Assembly (NCBI GenBank): GCA_963693285.1
Contig: OY848919.1
Span: 9,233,461 to 9,297,460 of the forward strand
DNA length: 64,000 bases
Reading direction: 5' to 3'
Source of the DNA: Xestospongia muta
Lineage: Eukaryota; Porifera; Demospongiae; Haplosclerida; Petrosiidae
The notes beneath the pieces are model-generated. The model was not told the origin of the DNA. It searched no databases and saw only the letters and a list, made by a program, of their open reading frames with translations. This document shows positions 22,531 to 33,700 of this stretch, in pieces (the first letter of the stretch is position 1; every line of letters starts with the position of its first letter). Both the position numbers and the translations under genes were made by a program.

Positions 22531-23359
22531 ATTGATCAAAACATTATCAAGTTAGTATTTCTATTATTAGTAACAGTAGTTTTTGTGTGCTAGAACTTAA
22601 CAATGAAGTTAAACCACAGTTGTTTTAAGCCAATGCACATTACGACTAATGAAATTAATCTGCTTTCACTCTTGAAAATTCAGAGCTTCTAGTAGCACTC
22701 ATTCCACTCCTTATTACTAGAAATATTAGTACCTTCAAAGCATTTTTTAAATATAATCTGTTACAAAATTTCAATTTCCATTTCACATTTTGTACAGAAT
22801 TGTTTGTACCTTGTGTTATATGAATCTCATAAACAACCTCTTACTCTCCACACTCTGTTTGGATTAACTTTACAAATTGATTTTTAACCACAACTTTGTT
22901 ATACTGCTTGTTACATTGTTAATTTTGATATTATTGAATCTCTCATTCTTGTGGTTCTTATAATAGTATTCATGAAGTTATCTAAGTATATTTGACAACC
23001 TTCCATATAAATTATGTTTATATCTCCAATAATTAAAGAATTACCTCCTGTCTGGAAAGTCAAACAAAACAGTATAATTGTTCAGCGAGAGCTCACCTGT
23101 AATAATTAATTATATCAATTTCTTGTAAATAGAATATAGGAGTTATAATTAGTGGTTTATTGTGCATCATTATAATGATATACTACTATGAATTTTTTTT
23201 CATAGTAGTTTGTCGTTTTTTGAGTTTAACACTTAATTTAATTTGAATGATATATAGTACTTTATTATTATGATACAAGTGGTTTGTTGTCACTATATCT
23301 ATGTACCAGTAGCAAATTTAAGTGATGTTTGTTTAACTTTAATACTTGTTACTTCATAG

Positions 23360-23630
23360 ATACAAAACCTGACAAACCTATATTACTAAGGTTACTTTCT
23401 TCAATCGATAATAAGTGGTATGAGCTTAGAGATCTACTTGGAGTAGATTCAGACACTCTTGAAAGCTTATCTAATTGTCCATGTTCTGAGGGTGTAAAAA
23501 TGTCGAAAATGTTGCAAAGCTGGTTGGATATGAACCAACTCCTGTTACTTGGAGCAATATCATTGACACAATAGGGGGACCTTTAAAGAAGAAAACACTC
23601 GCTGTTAAGGTTCATCAAAAAGTTAAATAA
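23360..23630 (+). pseudogene. DEATH-domain terminal exon, copy 2 with one frameshift
   Basis: Acceptor TTCATAG (phase 1), then DTKPDKPILLRLLSSIDNK, WYELRDLLGVDSDTLESL, VKMSKMLQSWLD. After one missing base near 23532 it continues EPTPVTWSNIIDTIGGPLK and a stop at 23628. The full DEATH pattern (W.eL...LGv....L..i; M...W........W..li..i) is present, so only the indel keeps it from being a normal final exon. Which gene it terminates is unclear; the nearest upstream plus-strand gene is the truncated DEATH gene at 19866. Confidence 0.7.
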
Positions 23631-25763
23631 AGTAAGTATTTTAATATTTACTTTGTACTATCAGTATTTATAATTTAATAGTAAATAAAGTATTGTCATT
23701 TTTGTATACCAAGCAGTGCTAGGATATTTTCGTGTGTCATAAAACCATAATATTGGGTCCCTTTCTTGTTGTTTTATAAGGTGCAAGGCAGATAGTGCAT
23801 CAAATCTCACTTAAATTTATATATATATATATATATATTATATTATATGTACGTATATGTGTGTGGTTTGGTCAAGGTTAGGAATTGCTTTAATAGAAAT
23901 TTGGAACCACAGGAATATAGGAACAAGTATTTAATTGTGGTCACAGAGAATATGTTACTACTATGTTTAATAATACAAGAAACTCGAAGAAAGCAAAGAA
24001 CAGAAGTCAACCCTGTGTATGTATGTATCCCTAGTCCTATTGATGTATGTGGACATGATTGTTTGGTTTGATCTGATATTGTCATTTCTTACTACTGGTA
24101 GTCAGTAGTAATGATAAATGGAGGAGATATTGTTTACATAAATTAATGATATTGTTTTACATTACTATAAATAACTACATTTTTTATATCACTTAGGTAC
24201 TTTATAGATGATTGACACAAGCATCAGTGACTTTATGAAAACATTCTTTGATATTTTGGTGTTTTTGATGATTTTTCTTTTATTGTGTAACAATACAATG
24301 AAATTATACACATCAATGATACCCAACTCGGAAAATGCAAAGAGATTCAGTTGTTTCAGTAACCATAGCACTTGAAATATACCCACATTATATAACCACA
24401 TTAAAGAGAGGCTAGTGAAATCTTAAAGAGGGTAGTAAGGAAAAGAGTAAATTAAAGAAAAGACTTGTGAGAAGTTAGGTAGAGTTGATGGTAGTTCAAT
24501 AGTATTTAATTCAAATTATTTTCTTTTATTGTATGGAGCATGCAGGATACTTATCAGGACTATAATATAGAAAAAGGAAAAGTTGATCACGAAAGTGTTC
24601 AAAAAAGGAGAGTTTTATTGATATACCATGCAGTCCTATCATTGTTTAAATCATGTGTGTATGTACAATTATATGAACATAATAGTATGATCATTTCATA
24701 ATTTTAAACCTATTGTTTTATATGACTTTGAGATCAAGAAATGAAATTAATCCACATAAGGTAACTACTGACATACCATATAGCAACAAAATAATATCAT
24801 TACTTTTACTGCAAGTACTTTGGATTGGGTGTGATTGTTGAAGCTTCTGAATTCAGTCATAGTTTGTATAGACTATGTTGGTTATGTAATGCATATAATT
24901 TATGGTTGCGATATTTGAGAAAACCTCTTTAGCAGCTTCATAGCTACTGTCAACTCTCCAGTGTTAAACTTAGCATATAATCCACTCCTTTATAATAACA
25001 TCAGTACCATCAAAATTGTCTTATGATGATTACTACAATACTTTGGTTATTTCACTGAATACATTTGATACATATTTCCCACCAATTTACATATAATTTG
25101 ATGTGATATATTTTAAGTTATAGTTCTAAAATCTGAACTAGTGATAATAATTTACTAATATCCAGTTATTAATTGTTCTGTCATTATCCATTTTCTTAAT
25201 TTTCCTTAAACTGGTACTTGGATATAAATGTTTGTGCATTATCATATAAACCTCAGATTTTTAAAAGATGTACAAAGTCAGCTATACAGATGTAGAAACA
25301 CAAGTGGTAAAATGATTAAATATTCAAAAGTACATAATGTACATGATATGATATACCTCATATCACTTGATGTTATACCATCATATCCCTCTCTGATCAA
25401 GTAAGTACAGAGTCTCTTCTCTTTGTCTGGAGACAATGAGTTTACATGTAATCATTTTGAAGTATACAGCTTATGACATAGTGAATGTTTAATAAGAGAG
25501 CAAATGTAGACTAAATGTTGGTGTGGTTTGCTGAGAGATAGTATTAACTAGTGAGTGATGTTAAGTCTTAACATAGCAATCAATATATATTACCACACAA
25601 CTGTTTGCAGACATCGTGTAAGTTCTGATGAATATCAGAACTAATGATGGATTCACAACATCTCTTCTACACAAATCATTATCAGTTGCTACAAATACTA
25701 TGTTTTATCTCTCAAAATTTGTTTGCAAATTATTGATCATATTGCTTCTTTTTGGGAAGATTA
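23631..25763. other. Intergenic, no gene seen
   Basis: AT-rich. It contains a short TA microsatellite (23818-23840) and no open frame with family resemblance on either strand. The stretch 25520-25600 repeats part of 19120-19200. Confidence 0.5.
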
Positions 25764-25950
25764 GGGTGTTTCTTGGTGTAACTTGACTGATGATGTAACA
25801 AATTGTCTTATGATGAGATCACTATGTGTCATAGAATTAATAATAATGTTAGGTTTGGTTTAAGGTTTAGGTGATGTCATCAAATGTGATGACATCACTA
25901 TGTGTCATTTCATTATGATGTCATAATAGTCAAGTACACCAAGAACCACC
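25764..25950. mobile_element. MITE-like element with terminal inverted repeats
   Basis: The left end GGTGTTTCTTGGTGTAACTT and the complement of the right end GGTGGTTCTTGGTGTACTTG match over about 25 bp with small differences. The internal sequence is non-coding and rich in ATGATGTCAT-type motifs. Length about 187 bp. The end points are approximate and no clear target duplication was identified. Confidence 0.65.
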
Positions 25951-26391
25951 TGAAGATTATGCATTTTATGGCAAATGTACATGTGTACATTTTTCAATAT
26001 TTTATGAGTTATGTGCACATGCTTTTATTTTTTATTTTTTAATAATATAAAAACAATATGATTATTGATAAATAAAAAATAATATAAAAAAACCTAGTGT
26101 GATAAAAGTAAATATAACATATAAATTATAGATATTGTCATCTTTCTTTACATTGAAACTGATCATGATCCTAGTAGTACACTTAAACAGCTTGTAGTGT
26201 CTAATTATCCAAATGGTATTAATCCTATAAGTAATAATATACTGTAATAATAAACACAAAACACATATTATTATATTAATATAATGTATTCTAATTCCCT
26301 GGCTTAAAAAATTGTCTTACTATAGAGTTAATCCATTCTTCAACTAATGTAAATATATTAACAATATTATATGATGGGTGGAGTCTAAATA

Positions 26392-26658
26392 TACCGTATA
26401 CCGGGATTTATTGGCGACCGATAAAATTTGGCAAATTGGCGAATTTCAAAAAATCGCCAAATAAACAACTGTCAAAATTTTTCACGTAGTCGCCACGCCC
26501 ACAATTTTTATTTGTACACGTGAAACATGGCAGCTGGATGGCTAAAGTGGATGCGGTAACAAGACATGTTCTAAATTCGTCAAATTTAATCTCGCCAATT
26601 ATAAAATTTTACAATTCCACCAAATTTTGTCGTCACTAATAAATCACGGTATACGGTA
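26392..26658. mobile_element. MITE with long terminal inverted repeats
   Basis: The left end TACCGTATACCGGGATTTAT is mirrored by the right end: the complement of 26658 leftwards reads TACCGTATACCGTGATTTAT. Homology continues inward (GGCGAC.., AAAATTTGG) for about 50 bp. The 267-bp element has no coding capacity and many CGCCAA/TTGGCG motifs. The family assignment is left open. Confidence 0.85.
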
Positions 26659-27419
26659 CAATATCTGACTTCATCTTACAAAGTAATCAAAAATTAGAAG
26701 GAAGGCAATTTCAAAGTTGGGACATACCTAACCTATTTCTTTACTGTGTACTTCGGGAAAAGCTTCCAATAGGTTGACATATTATACATTATTGTTTCCA
26801 TGGAGATTGTTGTGATAATAGCTAGTAAAGGTCAACCACAATACACGTGTATTATAGCATGTACTGTACTGTTCGTTAACTTTGTTCAATAAGTAACATA
26901 TTACATTGACTTCATATGTGATCATGTCTATTAATACATTTATTAGTTACATGAAATACTTGTCCGGTATTTATTGTAGTGTTGATACTATATATAAAGA
27001 GCCTACAAAGACACGCCTGTTCAATATTTACCTTAGTTCTGAGGTCTTATTGACTAAAGTCCCTTTCCAATGATATAATAGATGTGATTATCAAATGTAG
27101 TTATTAATAGTAAATAATTCACCAAACAGTTGCTAGCTGGAAACTATTCTATTAAAAACATAAATAAATAAATACAAATATGGAGTCAATACTTACAATA
27201 AGTCAGTTAGTTCATATCTTCATCTATATTAAACACATAAGCATATTCTTGAGAGAGGAGGAGGTGCTATCACTAATACTTGTCTTTAGTTATAGAATCA
27301 TCTAGTGATTAAAAAGTTATAAGATAACAGATGTTAAGATACTAGTCAATTAGTCAATATACTGTATATTATAACAACAAAACTGAAAATGAAAGTACTA
27401 AAAACTACCTTTTTGTCAG

Positions 27420-27724
27420 TTATGCATTGTTTTTAGCTAGAAATTCACGTATTTCATCAGCTTTTGTTTTATTATTTACAATAGGACCTTCAATAGCAAA
27501 GATGATCATGCCCCATGTGACAGGAGATGACTGTGTTTCAATCCACTTTGTAATCATTTTACACAGTTTGCTCATATTGTCTTGAACAAGTGTTGATATA
27601 TTATCTAAATCATTGTCAGAAATGCCCAAAGCTAAACCAATTTCTCGCCATCTGCTAGATATGTTGGCTAATAAATGGCGAAGTTGATACTCTTTAGGGG
27701 TATTGTTTAAAAATGTTGATATCT
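27420..27724 (-). CDS. DEATH-domain final exon of the Roco gene
   Basis: After TTTTTTGTAG (phase 1): EYQLRHLLANISSRWREIGL, ALGISDNDLDNISTL, MSKLCKMITKWIETQSSPV, TWGMIIFAIEGPIV, then a stop at 27420. The spacing of W, LGI, L..I and W matches DEATH domains that mediate homotypic contacts. Its closest relatives in the window are the two exons at 22298 and 23360. Confidence 0.88.
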
Positions 27725-30700
27725 CTACAAAAAATATAATATGCACATTGAAATATAAATGTATGTAGTGTTAGTCCAAAACACAAGACCTTTTTAAGCA
27801 CACACACATATACATCATGAGTTCATAGCCCACAGATTTTGTTGGTTTTACATAATGCATATAGACCTCCTAATGGTTTATATATTAATATTAATAATAT
27901 TGTAATTGTATTTTGAAACTAATAAGCTTCTTGAACTACTTAGATTATGAAGAAACATTTTACAATATTTTATAGCCAATATTTAAAAATCAGTCTGATC
28001 TGAAATTGGGCAACTAACCTGATGATAATTCAACATTTTCATTTGTAGCTAAATGGTTGTCATCATCTGAGTCACTCTCTTCCCCTTTAGTGTCTATAAA
28101 GTGTGTAAAAATTAATGTGAATTAACTGATATCAAGAAAACCTTTGAATTTCTTTTCTTTAGTTAAAGGTGGCAATGGATTAATTCTTTTGTGTGGTCTC
28201 TCTTTTACACAATGATCCACATTGTCATGATCAGTATTCGAAAACTGTTTGTCTGCTATTGGTCTTTGTGGCAACACCTTTTTTCTATGAGACTTCCCAC
28301 TTGCAGGGTCCTTACCATGTATACTAGAAATGTCAGATGTGGTATGTTTGGTTCTTTTTTTCTTGTTTCCTGTGACCATGTAAAAAAAATTGTACTTACA
28401 AAATTTGAATAATTGAACATTTAATTGTTACATGAACACTTAATCTATACATCAGAGAGTGACTTGTTATGAGTCTCATGACATTAAAAAAGCAATTTTC
28501 AATCTTTAAATTCAATTATTGTATTATTACTATTAAATCAAATCAAATCAATAGTTGGTGAGTGTACAAAGACAGACATTTAGATCATGTATCTTCTAAT
28601 ATTTGTTATGTTATTTACTATCGTATGTGTACGCTACAAATGATCAACACATCAATTCCAGAAGAACACACTTCCTTGTAGTTAAATGAAGCTAATACTC
28701 TATACGAAAAAGACTAAAATTGAAACAAGATATCTGCTAATTGCCAGTAATTGGTTGTTATACTATTATGTACTTGGAATGTATGTGTATGCTACTAATG
28801 GTCAGTACATCAATCTATTGAAACACAGTTAATAGCCTTGTTGAATCTAAGTCATTGTTATGCTCTATATTCAATGGATTGCTAATCTGAAATAAAAGAT
28901 ATAATGGCTCCTTATTCTATTGGCATTACAACAAGTCATGTATGAAATCATTAATATATGTATATTTGTTAATATAGATATTGAGTATATGCGAGCACTT
29001 AAACATAGTATCCTTAATATATGCACTTTGCCATCGTCTAATAATAAGATGATAAAACAACATGCGCTCCTGCCCGTAGTAATCAACACTTTGAGTAAGA
29101 ACTGTCATCTTCAGTAACTAAATGCATGCTATAGTCACATTACAATGTCTTATTATATTTGTGGTGTATACATGTTCTCACTATTCAAAATATTTATATA
29201 GAGGCTAGAATCTTTGTACTACTTTAAATTATTAATAAGAGTCACATGTCTGTTTACTCAGTGCTTAGTCTATATATGATATACCTTCAATTGTCACTTT
29301 CTTCCTTCCATAAGTCCTCCCACTTGCTGGTTCTCTGTTCATTCTACTAGATATGTTATATGGTGGTCTTAAGTCTATGTCCAGTGATGTATGTTGACCA
29401 ATAGATTCGGGTTTATTGGGTGGAATGTCTTCTTCATCAGAATGATCTGATTTAGCATGTTTTGTTGTTTGTCTCATGTCTCCTCTCACTAATGAGTAGA
29501 AGTACATGTATAAAGATATCTTCTTATTTATGATTTTAACCTCTCTTTCTTTTTTGCCAATGTTTTCTGGTAAGTTCCTGATCATGTTTAATTGTTTTGT
29601 CACATGTCTCTGAGTCACCATCAGATAATGTATACATGTATATTTGTTTGCTGGATGAACTGTCTTCATCAGATGAAGTAGAATCACTGTACTTTACTCT
29701 CTCTGTCTTCTCTCCTGTAGCTTAGTAGTAAGTGAAGTGCATTCATACTACTTACTTTTATGTTTTCTTTGTCCTCTTGTAAGCATTGATGATGCACATT
29801 TACCTGGTATTCCTTTTCTCTTATAAGACCTCCCACTTGCTGGTTCCTTCCCAAGTGTACTACTTGATTTGTCATTAAATTCTGGTTCACTGTTGTCAGA
29901 TGATGATGACTCATCTATTTCTTCCAATTTTAGTTCCTTATGTTTTTCTATATAAAATAAAACTAAAGTAGATTTCTTAAAGTGGTTAATAACTTACTTT
30001 CTTCATTTCCTACTTGATATTTATAATAAACTGATCTTGACATTTTTTTTGATCTTTTTTCTTTAGATGGTGGGTTATTTGATCTGTCCTGAGGAGTGAT
30101 ACCCTTTGTTACATACTTGGAAACCTTTACAGAGAAAATATCAGTCATTGTGGATGCACAACTGAGACAATGGCTTTACCTTATCAAACCATATTTTATG
30201 TCTTTCTTCCAAAGGCATCACTGATCTTCCATTGACACATTTAGCAGCTACAGGATTATCATATTTACATATTGCAGGATGTGGATGTGATGACTGACAA
30301 GTGGTACAAGGAAATCCAAAGAAATGGTTGGACCTATATGTATAATGCAAAGACTCAGTCACTGTCTTTATGCCACTGTTGAGAGTGTTGTAAATAGTTG
30401 GGCAGAATTCTTCAAGTGGTATAGCTCCAGTAATACCAGCAATACGATCTATCCAAACCTCTAGGTAAGTAGCTCGACCAATAAGGGTGATATGATCAAA
30501 GCATTGACCAACTGAAAAGGTGATTTTATTACGATAGTGAGGTGGTTCCTCTAATGTCCATTCCAGTCTTGACTGTGATGTGGAACTTAACAAATAAACT
30601 ACTAGACAACAGAACACACCTACAGGATTGTAACCACACTCAAAGTATATCAACAAAGGTGCAGGAAATAATGACTGGTTTCTTTGTTCTTCTTCAATTG

Positions 30701-33700
30701 ATGTAGGCTTAAGAGCACAAGGCATGAAGTAGGATTTATCACACTCTCCAGCAATATTTGAAATTATGGGACCAGCTACAATATGAAGATGCTTCAGTAA
30801 GGAAACAATTCTCTGTGAAGTCAAAGGATCTCCTCTCCATCTGGAAAGGGTTTTTAAATGTAACTCACTGAACCTACCTGTAGTACTAAATACATTTGCA
30901 ATGGAGGCATTTCCTGTTGCTTTGAAAGTAAAGCTAGATGTGATAAGATGTGTTATGCGATCAAACAGTTCTTGAAGGCCAGTAATAACAATGTTTTGTA
31001 ATCCTTCAACCTCTGGGTAGTACATTATACTGCCCACTCTGTGATGTAAATACCACAATCTGACATGAAATCATCTCTGTCTGATATACCACATTCTTTA
31101 GCAAGTTTATAACAGGTATCTAGTTTGTATATAGACTGTTTCTTCCTCTGTAACTCATACTTTAATGCACACCAAAATACAGGAATAGGCAACTCATGAA
31201 ATTTACTAGAGATTACATGTCGAAGAGTAGTTTTTAAGTGCTCAATTTGAATTTGGTCTTTGATGGTATCTAGAGCAAAAATGACATCATGTTCAGTTGA
31301 AAACTGGACCAAATTCTTGTGAAAAAAGTCATCACTGTTTTTTATTTTTTGCTTTAACTGCTCATTCACTTCATCGACTTTTTCGTTGTCAACACAGTCT
31401 CTGTGAGTAGCAATTAAGAATGCAGAAGGTTCTGAGTTGTCATAAAATGGTGTTTCATTGTGATCACTTTTCCATCCTATTGTGTTTTGTCTTAAACAAG
31501 CTATGCTGGCTAGTGAGCGAAATATAACTTCTTCATGTGTAAGGGATGTTTCATAAGGTTGTGATTGATCATTCAGCAAACGGTGAATGACATTATAACG
31601 ACTTGTTAAATTCTCAGTTAATTTGAATACAAGTAAGTTTATTGCTGGACCAGTAATAAGTGCTGGTAGAATCTCATGGAACTCAGGCTGACCGCCAGTG
31701 TCAATAATGTGCAGAAGACTATGGTTAGATTCAGTATTTTTATGGAATTTTTCTTGATACTCGGCTCTCTTGACAACATTTTGAGAAGCATTTGATAAGG
31801 TACGGACAGCTTTCACCTTGTTTTGATTGATTTTACTAACCACAGAACCTTGACTAACAACATCAGTAACACTTTCATTATCACAATCCTCAATATCCAA
31901 ATTTTGATTACAGTTACTTTGTTCTCTCACAACTTCTTTGCTTAATACTATTGGGTTGCTGTTACTTTCAATCTGTTTATTTTCAACAGATTCATTTAGA
32001 TAAACATCACAAGAATCTTTTGTAGCTTTTCTCTTAGCAAAAATGTCTTGTGATAGACTGTTACAACTACTGCTACGACTAAGATTTGTTTTGTGATGAA
32101 CTGCTAATGTTGGAGAGTTTTTCTAATATGAAAGCAGCTTCTTGCTCAGAGGTTTGTCTTCTCCACACATTTGTTTGTCCATGGACTATAGCACCATCTT
32201 GTTGTAGCTTACGAAATGTCTCAATTTGTATTGCTGAATCAACTACACCAGTACTAACAGAGGGTTCTACAAGGGACTCGTTGAGTAGCTTTTTCTTCAA
32301 GGTACTCTTACCAGCACCAGGTGGTCCAGTTAGGACACATTTAACAACTTGCAAGTATACCACTCCAGTGCTTTTTAATGCTTGTTGATACTTGTTGTGA
32401 TGATGAAGGAGTCTCTGCAATTTACCATCAAAAATCAAGGATTCAACAGGAGAGCACTCAGGCTGAGCTGTAAGATATTCAACTAAATCTATTTTATTTT
32501 CATTACAGGCAATTTCCAAAGGTGTATAGCTATGCCGACCCTTTGCATTAACATCACAACCCATTTCTTCGACTAGATACTTCACAAGGTTTAGACTATG
32601 TGAAAATGTACAAGCAACATGTAATGGTCTGTTGCCATAGCTGTCCTTTGCCTCTAAATTGCATCCAGGTATTGACACTAATATTTTGACAACATCCAAT
32701 TGATTTTTTTCACAAGCTATATGCAGAGGTGTGTAGCCATTCAGTCTTTTAGCATTAACATCACAGTGTGCTATTTTAACAAGATAACTTACTAGATGTA
32801 CATTACCAGAAAATTCACATGCTAAGTGAAGAGGTCGATCACAATTCTTGCCTTCAGCTTCTTTGTCACACTTGGTCTTGGATATCAGAAATTCAACAAT
32901 TTCAAATTGACCTGTCCGACAAGCTATATGCAAAGATGTGTAATCATTCCTTCCTTTGGAAGTAACATCACATCCTGCTTCTTCAATCAGGTGCTTCACC
33001 ATGTCAATATTGCCAGAATATTCACAAGCTAAATGAAGTGGCCGATTATTATGCTTGTCTTCAACTTCACAATTGCACCCTGGTTTAGATGTTAGAAATT
33101 TGACAACATCCAATCGATTTTTCTCACAAGCTATGTGTAGAGGTGTATAGTCATTAGGTCCCTTCGAATTAATATTACAACCTGCTACTTCCACCAGATA
33201 TCTAACCAGTTCCAGATTCCCAGAACTTTCACAAGCTATATACAAAGGCCGTTTACCACATTTGTCTTCAAGCTCTTTATTACAACATGATTTTAATGTT
33301 AAAAATTTGACAATGTTTAAATTTTTACAGTAACATGCTGCATGTAGAGCTGTGTAACCATTGAGCCCCTTAGCATTAATGTTACAACCTGCTTCATCGA
33401 CTAAATACTTTACAAGATCTATATTGTTAGATTGTGTACATGCTATGTACAGTGGCTTTTGACCATATTTGTCTTCAATTTCTCGATCACAATCTGGCTT
33501 AGATGTGAGAAACTTCACAATTTGTAAATCATTCCACTTACAAGCTATGTGGAGAGCTGTACAATCATTTTGTCCCTTAGCATTAATGTCACAATGTACT
33601 TCTTCAACTAAATATGTCACTAGTTCAACGGAGTGAGAAATATTACAGGCTATGTGTAATGGTTGATTACCATGTCTGTCAACTAATTCGTGATTATACT

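Noticed and set aside
28871..29117. Overlapping small frames on both strands between linker exons
   Set aside because: No acidic/basic linker composition and no phase-1 splice borders; intron sequence of the Roco gene.
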